Part shown: in pieces, positions 8,319 through 17,922 of the stretch
Position numbering within the stretch: position 1 is the first letter of the stretch
How the letters are laid out: every line of letters starts with the position of its first letter
Source of the DNA: Maricaulis sp.
GTDB taxonomy: Bacteria > Pseudomonadota > Alphaproteobacteria > Caulobacterales > Maricaulaceae
Assembly: GCF_017643475.1 (NCBI RefSeq)
Contig: NZ_JAEPNI010000003.1
Location: 62,001 to 126,000, forward strand
Reading direction: 5' to 3'
Length of the DNA: 64,000 nucleotides
Notes under the pieces: generated by a model
Databases searched by the model: none
Seen by the model: the letters and a program-made list of their open reading frames with translations, nothing else
Told to the model about the DNA's origin: nothing
Made by a program: the position numbers and the translations under genes

Positions 8319-9456
8319 CTGGCATCCGCGCGGTTACGATAGCCTGGGCGGCAACGCCCTCCCGGCGGCCGGTAAAGCCCAGCTTCTCCGTCGTTGTTGC
8401 CTTGATATTGACACGACGCACGGCGAGGCCAAGCAATCCTGCCACCCGGGCACGCATCTCCTCACGATAGGGGCCCACCTTGGGGCGCTCGCAGATCAGC
8501 GTCACATCAGCGTTCACAAGCTCCCCGCCAGCATTTTTCAACAGCTGGCAGGCATGTTCGAGAAACCGATCGCTCGGCGCACCTTTCCATTGCGGGTCAG
8601 TCGGCGGGAAGTGCTGGCCAATATCACCTTCGCCTGCAGCGCCAAGAATGGCGTCGGTCAGAGCATGCAGCCCGACATCAGCATCGGAATGCCCAACCAG
8701 GCCGAACTCCTGATCAAGCCGTACACCGCACAGATACATGTGATCGGATGCTTCCAGGCGATGCACATCAAATCCCTGGCCGGTTACATAGGTCATGTCT
8801 GGTTTCCCAAGCATCGTCTTGGCGCGTTCGAAATCGGCCGGTGTGGTCAGTTTGAAATTATCCGAGCTGCCGTCAACCAGCGTGACCTTCAATCCCGCGG
8901 CGAGCGCGACTGAGGCATCGTCATGCGCCGCGCCATCACCATGTGCCTTGTAGGCGTTCATCAGTGCGCCATAGTGAAAGCCTTGCGGTGTCTGGGCGGC
9001 ACGCAGTTGATCCCGGTCAACACTGGCCTGCATGACGCCATGTTCATGCGCAAGAATGGCATCGGCCAGGGGCAGAACCGGCAGGGCAGCCGGGGTGTCC
9101 TCCAGAGCCGTGATCACGGAGGATATGATTTCGTGGCTGACGAACGGCCGGGCTGCGTCATGGATGAGAATTTTATCGGGCGCCTCTGATTCCAGTGTCG
9201 CCAGACCAGCCAGCACCGAGGCTGTGCGTGTTGCACCACCCGGTACATATCGGTGGTCACCCTGGATCGAGGCATAGAAGCCTTGGTCGGCAGGATTGAT
9301 CACAACGACTATTGGGCCAATGTCCGGGTGCGCAGAAAACACCTCAAGCGTCCGTTCAAGCACGGTTTTTCCTGCCAGTTGCCGATATTGTTTGGGCACA
9401 CCGCCACCGGCGCGTTCTCCCCGTCCGGCAGCGACCAGAATGGCGGCAGTTTTCAT
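8308..9456 (-). CDS. ispDF: Bifunctional IspD/IspF isoprenoid enzyme
   Basis: The 382-residue fusion carries out two steps of the MEP isoprenoid pathway. The N-terminal half is 2-C-methyl-D-erythritol 4-phosphate cytidylyltransferase (AAGRGERAGGGVPKQY near residue 8, HDAARPFV near 100). The C-terminal half is MEcPP synthase (GQGFDVHRLE near 228 with its metal-binding Asp and His, HSDADVGLHALTDAILGA, and GDIGQHFPP). Fusion of these two genes is common in alphaproteobacteria and epsilonproteobacteria. The start at 9456 directly precedes the MKTAAILVAAGRG nucleotide-binding strand; the frame extends further upstream but would lengthen the protein atypically. It is divergent from dusB and upstream of pncC. 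Confidence 0.97.
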   Translation of the reverse strand: MKTAAILVAAGRGERAGGGVPKQYRQLAGKTVLERTLEVFSAHPDIGPIVVVINPADQGFYASIQGDHRYVPGGATRTASVLAGLATLESEAPDKILIHDAARPFVSHEIISSVITALEDTPAALPVLPLADAILAHEHGVMQASVDRDQLRAAQTPQGFHYGALMNAYKAHGDGAAHDDASVALAAGLKVTLVDGSSDNFKLTTPADFERAKTMLGKPDMTYVTGQGFDVHRLEASDHMYLCGVRLDQEFGLVGHSDADVGLHALTDAILGAAGEGDIGQHFPPTDPQWKGAPSDRFLEHACQLLKNAGGELVNADVTLICERPKVGPYREEMRARVAGLLGLAVRRVNIKATTTEKLGFTGRREGVAAQAIVTARMPDDV

Positions 9457-9538
9457 GTGACAGTCCCGTGCATTGCCGCAGTGCAGCAAAATCGTTAGCG
9501 TTATCGCGACGCGAGCGCGAAAGAGGCTGTCACCTAAC

Positions 9539-10534
9539 ATGAGCTTTTCAGTCGGCAAACATGTGATCGACGTGCCAGCAATCCTGGCTCCGATGTCCGG
9601 CGTGACGGATCTGCCTTTCCGTCGTCAGGCCCAGGCTTTTGGTGCAGGAGCCGTCGTGTCTGAAATGGTGGCTAGCGACGCCCTGGCCGCCGGTCGCCGT
9701 GACATGGTGCGCAAGGCGGCCAGCGATGCCAGTCTAAATCCACGCATCATCCAGCTTGCAGGTCGAGAAGCCCACTGGATGGCGGAAGGTGCGAAGATCG
9801 CTGAAGACGCAGGCGCTGATATCGTTGACATCAACATGGGCTGTCCTGCGCGCCAGGTGACGAAAGGATTGTCTGGCTCGGCCCTGATGCGTGATCTCGA
9901 TCATGCGATGACCCTCATTGAGGCGACGGTGACGGCCACAACCTTGCCGGTGACATTGAAAATGCGTCTTGGATGGGACCATGCCAGCCTGAATGCAGCC
10001 GAGTTGGCCCTGCGCGCGCAAAATGCCGGGATCCAGCTGGTTACGGTGCACGGCCGTACTCGCCAGCAATTCTACAAGGGTGAAGCGGATTGGGCGGCTG
10101 TTCGGCCGGTGCGTGACGCGATTGATATTCCGCTGGTCGTCAACGGTGATATCTGTTCACTGCACGACGCTCGTGAAGCTATGAAGCAATCCGGTGCCGA
10201 CGCTGTGATGATCGGACGGGCGGCCCAGGGTCTGCCTTGGCTGGTTGGGCAGATCGGTGCTGAAATGCTGGGAAGGCCTCTTGCGGTAAGCTGGGACGAG
10301 AAATGTTCCGCGCTGAGTGAACAGTTCCGGGAGGCGCTAGATTTCTATGGCGAAGCGCTGGGTATTCGCATGATGCGCAAACATTTCTCTTCCTTTGTTG
10401 ATGTCGAATATCGTCGCGCTGCCGAAGATTCACGTCGAGCCCTCAAGAACATTCTGTGCCAAAGCTTCGACCCGGCAGAAGTCGAGGCGTGTCTTGCAGG
10501 GCTTGAAGAGCCGGAGCAGGCCGTGGCGGCATGA
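9539..10534 (+). CDS. dusB: tRNA-dihydrouridine synthase DusB
   Basis: The FMN enzyme reduces specific uridines in the tRNA D-loop. In 331 residues it shows [14 protein letters not shown] at the N-terminal strand, the catalytic cysteine in [11 protein letters not shown], and [12 protein letters not shown] and GRAAQGLPW in the TIM-barrel. The start at 9539 gives the standard N-terminus; the frame extends back to 9473. It is the classical nifR3 position upstream of ntrB, and the ntrB ATG overlaps its stop (ATGA), so expression of the nitrogen two-component system is tied to it. Confidence 0.95.
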   Translation: MSFSVGKHVIDVPAILAPMSGVTDLPFRRQAQAFGAGAVVSEMVASDALAAGRRDMVRKAASDASLNPRIIQLAGREAHWMAEGAKIAEDAGADIVDINMGCPARQVTKGLSGSALMRDLDHAMTLIEATVTATTLPVTLKMRLGWDHASLNAAELALRAQNAGIQLVTVHGRTRQQFYKGEADWAAVRPVRDAIDIPLVVNGDICSLHDAREAMKQSGADAVMIGRAAQGLPWLVGQIGAEMLGRPLAVSWDEKCSALSEQFREALDFYGEALGIRMMRKHFSSFVDVEYRRAAEDSRRALKNILCQSFDPAEVEACLAGLEEPEQAVAA

Positions 10535-11565
10535 CCCAGCACACGCTCGATCATCCTGCCCAGCTAGCCGCCGAGGTCTTGCCCTTTCCGCTGATCGTCT
10601 TTGATGATCTCAAGCGCGTGCTCTGGCTGAACACGGCGGGACAGGAATGGTTGGGAGTCTCCTCCAGGAAACTCTCCAAGCGTGGTCTGGACGCAATTCA
10701 CCCCGCCTACTCACGTATCGCGGACCCTGTTTTCCAGGCTATTGATACCGGGCAGTCGGTGATCCTCCGCGAAGTGGAGATTGCCGGCGCCCAGTATGAT
10801 CTGAGTGCGAGTTATGATCACGAGGTCGGCGCGACAACTTTATGCGTTCTTCCCGCTCCCGCTCCGCGCCGCCAGGAACACCAGGCCGCACTGGGTTTTG
10901 GCAAGATGCTGGCCCATGAGCTTAAAAATCCGCTGGCGAGTATCCGAGGCGCAGCGCAATTGCTTGAACCGAGTGTGTCCGGTGAGGATCGCGATCTTCC
11001 CCAGACCATCATCGAGGACGTTGACCGCATCACCAGCCTTGCCAATCGCTGGAGCAGTATCGGGGATGTTGAGCTGCAGGCAGACGAACCGGTCAATCTG
11101 AACCGTGTCTGTGTCGAGGCTTTCGAGCGATTGGCGCGTTCCAGCAGTCTGGCTGACGACCTGATCATCGAGCAGTTCGATCCGTCTCTGCCCCAGGGTC
11201 GCGGTGATGTTCTCCTGCTGCAGCAGGTCGTTCTCAATCTATTGCAGAATGCACTGGACGCCCTGGAAGACACGGACAGGCCGCGGATACGTGTCGAGAC
11301 CTACTACGACGCGCTTGACCGAGGCGCGGACGGTTCGAGACCGGCGCCTTTGGTGATCGCCGTACGCGACAACGGGCCGGGCGTGTCCGCGGAACTGCGA
11401 GGGTCGCTGTTCACTCCCTTTGTGACGACAAAGCCCGCGGGTGAGGGGCTCGGACTCTCCTTCTGCGCCCGTATTGCCCAATTGCATGGTGGGCGATTGG
11501 ATTATGAATCAACGCCCAGTGCCACATCCTTCTACCTGAAACTTCCAGCTGATCGCCGAGGATAA
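10531..11565 (+). CDS. ntrB: Nitrogen-regulation sensor kinase NtrB
   Basis: The cytoplasmic histidine kinase phosphorylates and dephosphorylates NtrC in response to nitrogen status signalled by PII. The 344 residues comprise an N-terminal PAS domain (about 12-110), a HisKA region with the phospho-acceptor His129 in [15 protein letters not shown], and a HATPase domain with the N-box [21 protein letters not shown] and GEGLGLSF. No membrane segments are present. It is coupled to dusB by a 4-base overlap and lies one base upstream of ntrC. Confidence 0.95.
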   Translation: MTQHTLDHPAQLAAEVLPFPLIVFDDLKRVLWLNTAGQEWLGVSSRKLSKRGLDAIHPAYSRIADPVFQAIDTGQSVILREVEIAGAQYDLSASYDHEVGATTLCVLPAPAPRRQEHQAALGFGKMLAHELKNPLASIRGAAQLLEPSVSGEDRDLPQTIIEDVDRITSLANRWSSIGDVELQADEPVNLNRVCVEAFERLARSSSLADDLIIEQFDPSLPQGRGDVLLLQQVVLNLLQNALDALEDTDRPRIRVETYYDALDRGADGSRPAPLVIAVRDNGPGVSAELRGSLFTPFVTTKPAGEGLGLSFCARIAQLHGGRLDYESTPSATSFYLKLPADRRG

Positions 11566-11566
11566 G

Positions 11567-12820
11567 ATGCCAGCCAAGATCATCCTGCTCGAAGATGACG
11601 AAAGCCTGCGCAAGATCGTGGCGCGCAGCCTGTCCTCCACAGGTCATGAAGTGCGGGCGACCGGTTCGATCGAGACAGCGCGCGGCTGGTTGCAGGATGG
11701 CGGTGTCGATCTCTTGCTGACCGATGTGCTGCTGGATGGTGTGAATGTGTTTGAACACCTGCCCATGCTCAAGCGCCTGGCGCCGAGCATGCCCGTTATC
11801 GCGATGAGCGCGCAGACCACGGCGAAAACCGCAATCGGTGCTTCCAAGGTGGGGGTGTTTGACTATCTCCCAAAACCTTTCGACCTGGAGGTGTTGCGCG
11901 ACACGGTGGCCGGTGCGCTAAAGAAGTCGAGCAAGTCACTCCGGCCTCGGGAGCGCCAGACCGAAGCGGGGCTGGCCGGCCGCTCTTCAGAGATGCAGCC
12001 GAGCTTCAAGGCCATCGGCATGGCGGCGCGCAGCCGGGCCAATGTTCTCATTTCGGGGGAAGCCGGGACAGGTAAACGCACCGCAGCAGAAACGCTCTTT
12101 GATGCGCGCGGGATTGCCCGGGGCGAGGTGCGTGTTCTGACGCCTTCGCATGCTCCGAAGGAGATTTTCGAGGCCTGTCAGACCGTGTCCCACCATCTCT
12201 GGCTTCGGCTTGATGAGTGGGATGAACGCCAGCTGGGCGCAGGGCTTGATGGGCTCGATACCGGGCAGGCGCTGGTCGTGGCGACGTATACGCCTGGCCA
12301 GGCTGAGCTAAGCGGACGCCTGCAGGCACGTCTCGGCGAAAGCCGTGTGGATCTGCCGCCTTTGAGACAGCGCCGAGACGATATTCCCGCATTGTGCCAG
12401 GCTTTTCTGGCTGAATTTGCTCACCGCGACGGGCGCGAGCCCCTGGTCCTGCCAGCCCCCATCATCGAACAACTGCAAGGCCATGACTGGCCGGGCAATT
12501 CAGCCCAGTTGCGGGCCGTTCTCTCGCGGCTCTCCGTGGCCTGCCAGTCCGGCAGCCTCTCCGTTGAGAGTGTCACGGAGGAACTCTCCCGCGCAGATCG
12601 TGACACGCCATCTCGTGCCGAAGGGGACCCGTTCGCTGCAGTCGCGCGCTTCATGAACACCAATGGCATCAGTCGCCAGGACGGTGTCGACCTGCTCGAC
12701 AAGGCACTCATCCTGCAGGCACTGGAAGTCGAGAGTGGTAATCAGTCCCGCGCCGCTGCCCGGATAGGCGTCAATCGCAACACACTGGCGCGGCGGATGG
12801 CCGAGCTCGGCCTGCGCTAA
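11567..12820 (+). CDS. ntrC: NtrC response regulator with degenerate sigma-54 activation domain
   Basis: Position after ntrB and the overall layout identify NtrC. It has a receiver domain with acidic pair D10/D11, phospho-acceptor D53 and K103 (YLPKPF), an AAA+ domain, and a C-terminal Fis-type helix-turn-helix (NQSRAAARIGVNRNTLARRM). The AAA+ domain keeps Walker A (GEAGTGK, 164-170) and a Walker-B-like LRLDEWD. It lacks the whole segment that normally carries ELFG...GAFTGA, the loop that contacts sigma-54, and lacks the usual FREDLYYRL arginine-finger block; the sensor II GNVR is GNSA. At 417 residues it is shorter than a standard NtrC (about 470-480). It should bind DNA but probably does not remodel sigma-54 polymerase. 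Confidence 0.9.
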   Translation: MPAKIILLEDDESLRKIVARSLSSTGHEVRATGSIETARGWLQDGGVDLLLTDVLLDGVNVFEHLPMLKRLAPSMPVIAMSAQTTAKTAIGASKVGVFDYLPKPFDLEVLRDTVAGALKKSSKSLRPRERQTEAGLAGRSSEMQPSFKAIGMAARSRANVLISGEAGTGKRTAAETLFDARGIARGEVRVLTPSHAPKEIFEACQTVSHHLWLRLDEWDERQLGAGLDGLDTGQALVVATYTPGQAELSGRLQARLGESRVDLPPLRQRRDDIPALCQAFLAEFAHRDGREPLVLPAPIIEQLQGHDWPGNSAQLRAVLSRLSVACQSGSLSVESVTEELSRADRDTPSRAEGDPFAAVARFMNTNGISRQDGVDLLDKALILQALEVESGNQSRAAARIGVNRNTLARRMAELGLR

Positions 12821-12900
12821 CCATGTGGCAGCACGAACACGAGTGTTGATTTCGAGCAACATCGGCGTAAAGATGCGTGTTTTAAAGCTCAGGGTTGCCC

Positions 12901-15138
12901 GTGTCAGATTCTGAATCTGTCAATATGATCAAGAATATCTCGCCACGTTCGGCGGCGCTGTTCGGTCTTGGTTTTGTTGTTGCGACAACAGTCCTCGTTG
13001 TCGTCGCCGTTGCCATTCTGGGTGATATCTATGCGATTGAGCCGGGCGATCCGCTTGCGCTGGCGATCCTTTCCGCCAATGCAGTCTTGATCCTGGGGCT
13101 GGCACTTGTGGTCTTTGTGCGAGTGCGTCGCCGCATGCGAGGCCGTCGTTTCGGCGAGCCCGCACCCCGTCTGCACCTACGTTTTGTCGGTCTGTTTTCA
13201 ATCGCGGCGGCCGCGCCAGCCATCTTCGCCGCAATCTTTCTGGGCGCGGTCCTGACGCGTGGTGTGGAATACTGGTTTGGAGAGCGGGTAACAGCCTTTG
13301 TAAACACAGCGTCCCAGACGGCTGAAGAAGTCTATTACCAGGAAGCGCGCATTACCCAGTCGCGCTTGCAGGCACTGGCGACCGCTGTGGAGAGCGAAAG
13401 AGCAGCGCAGCAATTCGTCTCCAGTCGCATCCAGTTCAACACAGTTTTCGCCAACGCCGTTGCACAGTCGCGGCTGGCTGCGGCCTACATCATTGATGAG
13501 CGCGGCACGCGTCTGGCTGAAGTGGAGTTCAGGCCGGGCGAGGTTTACGTCCCTCCGACCCAGAATCTCTATGAACTCGCGGATGCGGGCGATTTGGGTG
13601 TATCGGGGCCGAATTTTGCAGCGGCGGCCAATCTTCCCAGCAGCGCTGAAGGCATGCGCATGTTGCACAAGTTGGAAGGGTATGAAGGCGCTTATCTTTA
13701 TGTTGTTCGAGAACTGGACATGTCGCTTTGGCGGGACATTCTCGAAGCCTCGAGTTCCCTGCGCGCCGTGCGCGAGCGCGAAGCGGAATCGCGTGCGGTT
13801 TTCTTCATGCTCTACGCTGAAGTTGTGGCGCTGATCATTATCGGCTCGATCTGGCTGGCCTTGTCTGCAGCGACCCGCGTGGTGACGCCGATTTCGCGCC
13901 TGGTCTACGCCGCCGAATGTGTCAGGCGAGGCGATCTTGATACCCGGGTCCAGATGGGGCGTGAGGATGATGAAATTGCTGCTCTGGGCCGTGCCTTTAA
14001 CCGAATGACCCGCCAGTTGCGCAGCCAGCGCCGCGAACTCATAGAATCCCATGCAGAGTCCGAACAGCGCCGCGCCTTTACCGAAGCCGTTCTTGCCGGC
14101 GTTAGCGCCGGGGTGATGGGCGTGGACAGCCAGGACCGGATTACCCTGGTCAATCGATCCGCCGTCGGCCTGCTGAGCCCGGGCACGGATGATCTGATCG
14201 GGATCAATGTTGAATCAGTATCGCCGGAACTTTTCGAGATCATTCAGGAGGCACGACGTCGCCCCGGCCTGATCGCAGAGGCCCAGATTGATATCGGAGC
14301 GGAGGATGACCAGGTGCGCAGCCTGTCCGTCCGGGCGGCGATGGACGAAGAGGCTGGCCTTATCGTCACCTTCGACGATGTGACCCGTCTGGTCGCGGCC
14401 CAGCGCAACGCTGCCTGGCGCGACGTCGCACGACGCATTGCACACGAGATCAAGAACCCGCTGACCCCGATCCAGCTGTCTGCGGAACGTATCAAGCGGA
14501 AATATCGCAAGGAGATCCAGACGGATGTCGAGATCTTCGACCGGTGTACCGACACGATCGTTCGACAAGTCAGCGATATCGGCCGAATGGTCGACGAATT
14601 CTCTTCATTCGCGCGAATGCCACAGCCCAATATCGAGCCTGTGGAGATGCGGGAAATGACGCAAGCCGCTGTGTTCGCTCAACGGGTCGCGTCACCCAAT
14701 CTGGACGTCGTTTTCGAGGCGTCCGACGACAAGATTCTCGCGCTGTGTGATGCGCGGCTGTCCAGCCAGGCCCTTGCCAATATCCTCAAGAATGCCGCGG
14801 AGAGTGTCTCTTCTCGTATGGAGAGTGAACTTGGCGGCGCTAAACCTGGCATCATCAAGGCAGACCTTCGCGCCGAACACGGTTATGCGGTGATCGAAGT
14901 GCAAGACAATGGTCTGGGCTGGCCGGTTTCGAACCGGGAACGCCTGACCGAACCCTATATGACAACGCGCGAGAAAGGCACCGGTCTCGGCCTTGCCATC
15001 GTCAAGCGTGTCATGGAGGACCACAAGGGACGTCTTGAACTGGACGTGCCTGCGGAAGGTCATGGGGCTGTTGTCAGACTGGTTTTCCCGCTCGCGGGAG
15101 AGAGTGAAACCGTGCTTGAAAACGCACAGGAGGCTTGA
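12901..15138 (+). CDS. ntrY: Membrane sensor histidine kinase NtrY
   Basis: The 745-residue kinase has four N-terminal membrane segments in all: two near residues 12-60, one near 90-115, and one near 300-325 after a periplasmic region. A HAMP linker (RVVTPISRLVYAAECVRRGDLDTRV), a PAS domain and a HisKA region with His515 in ARRIAHEIKNPLTPIQLSAERIKRKY follow; the last is an NtrY signature. The HATPase domain includes GTGLGLAIVKRV. It senses redox or nitrogen-related signals and acts on NtrX. GTG at 12901 is preferred because AGGG sits 6 bases upstream; TTG at 12895 and ATG at 12925 are in frame but poorer. An 80-base gap separates it from ntrC, so a separate promoter is possible. Confidence 0.95.
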   Translation: MSDSESVNMIKNISPRSAALFGLGFVVATTVLVVVAVAILGDIYAIEPGDPLALAILSANAVLILGLALVVFVRVRRRMRGRRFGEPAPRLHLRFVGLFSIAAAAPAIFAAIFLGAVLTRGVEYWFGERVTAFVNTASQTAEEVYYQEARITQSRLQALATAVESERAAQQFVSSRIQFNTVFANAVAQSRLAAAYIIDERGTRLAEVEFRPGEVYVPPTQNLYELADAGDLGVSGPNFAAAANLPSSAEGMRMLHKLEGYEGAYLYVVRELDMSLWRDILEASSSLRAVREREAESRAVFFMLYAEVVALIIIGSIWLALSAATRVVTPISRLVYAAECVRRGDLDTRVQMGREDDEIAALGRAFNRMTRQLRSQRRELIESHAESEQRRAFTEAVLAGVSAGVMGVDSQDRITLVNRSAVGLLSPGTDDLIGINVESVSPELFEIIQEARRRPGLIAEAQIDIGAEDDQVRSLSVRAAMDEEAGLIVTFDDVTRLVAAQRNAAWRDVARRIAHEIKNPLTPIQLSAERIKRKYRKEIQTDVEIFDRCTDTIVRQVSDIGRMVDEFSSFARMPQPNIEPVEMREMTQAAVFAQRVASPNLDVVFEASDDKILALCDARLSSQALANILKNAAESVSSRMESELGGAKPGIIKADLRAEHGYAVIEVQDNGLGWPVSNRERLTEPYMTTREKGTGLGLAIVKRVMEDHKGRLELDVPAEGHGAVVRLVFPLAGESETVLENAQEA

Positions 15139-15141
15139 TTC

Positions 15142-16536
15142 ATGGCACGTGACATCCTGATCGTGGATGACGAAGCAGATATCCGCGAACTCATTGGCGG
15201 ATTGCTTGAAGATGATGGATATGCACCGCGCGAGGCAGCGGATGCCGATGGGGCGCTGGCCGCGATACAGGCCCGCAAGCCTTCGCTCATTATCCTTGAT
15301 GTCTGGCTTCAGGGCAGCCGTCTGGACGGGCTTGAACTGCTCGAGGAATTCAAGCGGATTGACGAAAACCTGCCGGTGATTGTGATTTCCGGCCATGGCA
15401 CGATCGAAACCGCCGTCGGCGCGATCCGAAAGGGTGCCTATGACTTCCTGGAGAAGCCTTTCAAGTCGGACAAATTGTTGCTGACGGTGACCCGGGCGCT
15501 CGAAAACAGTCGCCTGAGACAGGAAAATGCAGAGCTGAGGGCACGCACCGAAGTTCAGTCGACCCTGATCGGCAACTCGCCGGGTATCATCCAGGTCCGG
15601 CAATTGGTCGAACGGGTCAGCCCGACAAATAGTCGCGTAATGATCAAGGGCCCGTCCGGCGCCGGCAAGGAGTTGGTCGCCCGCCAGATCCATGACGGTT
15701 CGCCACGTGGCGGCGGCGATTTCATCGCAGTGAGCGCACCGGGTATCGCACCGGAATCCTTCGAGGAAGAACTATTCGGTCGTGAAAATGATGATGGATC
15801 GATCAAGCATGTTGGTCTCCTGGAACGGGCCCACGGGGGCACGCTCTATCTCGACGAGATTGGCGACATGCCGCGCGAAACCCAGACCAAGTTGCTGCGG
15901 CTGCTGGTAGAACAACGCTTCCGCCGCATCGGCGGCACGGCTGACGTCTCGGTGGATGTACGTGTCATTTCGAGCTCGTCGCGAGATCTTCACGCAAGCA
16001 TTGATTCCGGTGAGTTCCGTGAAGATCTCTACCACCGCCTGGCTGTCGTCCCGATTGCCGTTCCGGCGCTCGCAGAACGTCGAGCGGACATTCCGTCCCT
16101 GGTCGAACATTTCCAGGAGAGCCTGACAGTGAATGCCGGCCTGCCACGTCGCGTTTTCGGTGAGGATGTGATGGCCGCACTGCAGGCACACAGCTGGCCC
16201 GGCAATGTTCGTCAGCTGAGGAATAATGTTGAACGGCTTCTGATCCTTGCCACCGGTCCCGTTGATGAGGCCATCACCCTGGCCGCGCTGCCATCCGAGG
16301 TCGTTGCGCGCGACACCCAGGAAGGTGGTTTTGATTCCGAGAAGATGATCGCCCTGTCATTGCGTGAAGCACGCGAGAGCTTCGAGCGTGAGTATCTGAA
16401 GACGCAGATCGACCGGTTTGGTGGTAATATCTCCAAGACGGCCGCATTTATCGGCATGGAACGTTCCGCGCTGCATCGCAAGCTGAAATCGCTCGGCGTG
16501 GGTGGTCCTCAGCGCGACTCGGCAACGACGAGCTAG
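15142..16536 (+). CDS. ntrX: Response regulator NtrX
   Basis: The 464-residue regulator has a receiver domain (phospho-acceptor D53 in LIILDVWLQG, KPF lysine), an AAA+ domain and a Fis-type helix-turn-helix (GGNISKTAAFIGMERSALHRKL). Walker A (GPSGAGKE), Walker B (GGTLYLDEIGDMP) and REDLYHRL are intact. The expected GAFTGA loop is replaced by ELFGRENDDGSIKHVGLLERA, with no GAFTGA. This is known for alphaproteobacterial NtrX and fits sigma-54-independent action in respiration, nitrogen and envelope control. AGGAGG lies 10 bases before the ATG, 3 bases after ntrY. Confidence 0.96.
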   Translation: MARDILIVDDEADIRELIGGLLEDDGYAPREAADADGALAAIQARKPSLIILDVWLQGSRLDGLELLEEFKRIDENLPVIVISGHGTIETAVGAIRKGAYDFLEKPFKSDKLLLTVTRALENSRLRQENAELRARTEVQSTLIGNSPGIIQVRQLVERVSPTNSRVMIKGPSGAGKELVARQIHDGSPRGGGDFIAVSAPGIAPESFEEELFGRENDDGSIKHVGLLERAHGGTLYLDEIGDMPRETQTKLLRLLVEQRFRRIGGTADVSVDVRVISSSSRDLHASIDSGEFREDLYHRLAVVPIAVPALAERRADIPSLVEHFQESLTVNAGLPRRVFGEDVMAALQAHSWPGNVRQLRNNVERLLILATGPVDEAITLAALPSEVVARDTQEGGFDSEKMIALSLREARESFEREYLKTQIDRFGGNISKTAAFIGMERSALHRKLKSLGVGGPQRDSATTS

Positions 16537-16546
16537 GAACAGCGTC

Positions 16547-17920
16547 ATGAGAGCCATTGTCTGCGGTGCGGGTCAAGTTGGTTTCGGTATCGCCAGAGCG
16601 CTTGCCCAGGAGGGCAATGCGGTCACAGTGGTCGACTGGTCGACCGAACTGATCGACAATATCGTGACGGATCTGGACGTGCGCGGTGTCGTGGGGCATG
16701 GCTCCCACCCCGACGTGCTGGAGCGCGCAGGGGCAGGGGAAGCCGACCTGATCGTCGCTGTAACCCACTCCGATGAAACCAACATGATCGCCTGCCAGGT
16801 GGCGCATTCGCTGTTCGAAACACCGATGCGTATTGCCCGTATCCGCGCACAGAATTATCTGGAACCAGCCTGGGCAGACCTGTTCACGACCGGCAACCTG
16901 CCCATTAACGAGATTATTTCGCCAGAACTGGAAGTCGGGCGCGCGATCCTGCAACGGATGGAAACGCCAGGCGCCTTTAACACCGGTGTCTTTGCTGGCG
17001 GTCGGGTGCAACTGCTTGGCTTGCGTCTGGACGAGAACTCACCCGCTGCTGGCTCGTCCACGGAACAGTTGATGGAACTCTTCCCGGACTTGCGGGTCAC
17101 CGTTGTGGGTGTGCAGCGCGAGCAGACGCTGTTCATACCCAAGGCGTCCGATCCAATCCTGCCCGGCGATGATGTTTATGTTGTCACGGAGAGCGCCCAG
17201 GTGCGCCGTGCACTGGATATCTTCGGTCAGGAAACCGGCATCGTCCGCCGTGTCGTCATCATTGGAGCTGGCAATATCGGTCTTTATGTCGCTCGCGCCC
17301 TGGAGCGCGCCGGCGGTGTGAAAGTTCGTCTCATCGAGGCCGACAAGCGGCGTGCAGAGCATGCGGCAGAGGTCCTCAAGAAGACCGTCGTCCTGCATGG
17401 CGATGGCCTGAGCCCGGCCATGCTGGCCGAGGCGGGTGTCGCCAATTCGGAGCTGGCGGTGTGCGTGACCAATGACGACAAGGTCAACATGCTGGCCGCG
17501 GTCATGTCCAAGGGTGAGGGTGCCCAGCGGGCAATCAGCCTGATCAATGAGCGCTCCTTTGAGAGCATGCGCAAACCGTTGGGCATTGATGTTCTTATTG
17601 ATCCGCGCGCAACAACTGTTTCGACTATTCTCCAGCATATCCGCCGCGGTCGTATTACCGGTCTTCAAACGCTTGGCGGCGGCCAGGCAGAGGCGCTTGA
17701 GGGCGTGGCCCTCGCGACCTCGCCACTGATCGGGCGTGAGATTGACGAGCTGGACCTTCCCAATGGCGTGGCGCTGGGCGCTGTTGTTCGGGGGGACAAG
17801 GTCATGTTGCCCGGCGATGGTGGACGGATTCGTGAGAATGATCGCGTGCTGCTGTTCTGCAATACGGCGATCATTTCCGAAGTCGAACACCTCTTCCGCG
17901 TCAGCCTCGAGTTCTTCTAG
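16547..17920 (+). CDS. trkA: Trk potassium system NAD-binding subunit TrkA
   Basis: The 457-residue cytoplasmic protein is the gating subunit of the Trk potassium transporter. It has two RCK modules: Rossmann folds beginning MRAIVCGAGQVGFG (residue 1) and VVIIGAGNIGLYVAR (about residue 230), each followed by a TrkA-C ligand-binding domain. The start at 16547 places the GAGQVG nucleotide loop at the correct distance. It follows ntrX by 10 bases and precedes trkH by 2 bases. Linkage of ntrYX with trkA is conserved in many alphaproteobacteria. Confidence 0.95.
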   Translation: MRAIVCGAGQVGFGIARALAQEGNAVTVVDWSTELIDNIVTDLDVRGVVGHGSHPDVLERAGAGEADLIVAVTHSDETNMIACQVAHSLFETPMRIARIRAQNYLEPAWADLFTTGNLPINEIISPELEVGRAILQRMETPGAFNTGVFAGGRVQLLGLRLDENSPAAGSSTEQLMELFPDLRVTVVGVQREQTLFIPKASDPILPGDDVYVVTESAQVRRALDIFGQETGIVRRVVIIGAGNIGLYVARALERAGGVKVRLIEADKRRAEHAAEVLKKTVVLHGDGLSPAMLAEAGVANSELAVCVTNDDKVNMLAAVMSKGEGAQRAISLINERSFESMRKPLGIDVLIDPRATTVSTILQHIRRGRITGLQTLGGGQAEALEGVALATSPLIGREIDELDLPNGVALGAVVRGDKVMLPGDGGRIRENDRVLLFCNTAIISEVEHLFRVSLEFF

Positions 17921-17922
17921 GC

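Noticed and set aside
13198-14052. A 284-codon minus-strand frame opposite ntrY
   Set aside because: It is an antisense shadow of a gene with clear HAMP, PAS and kinase domains.
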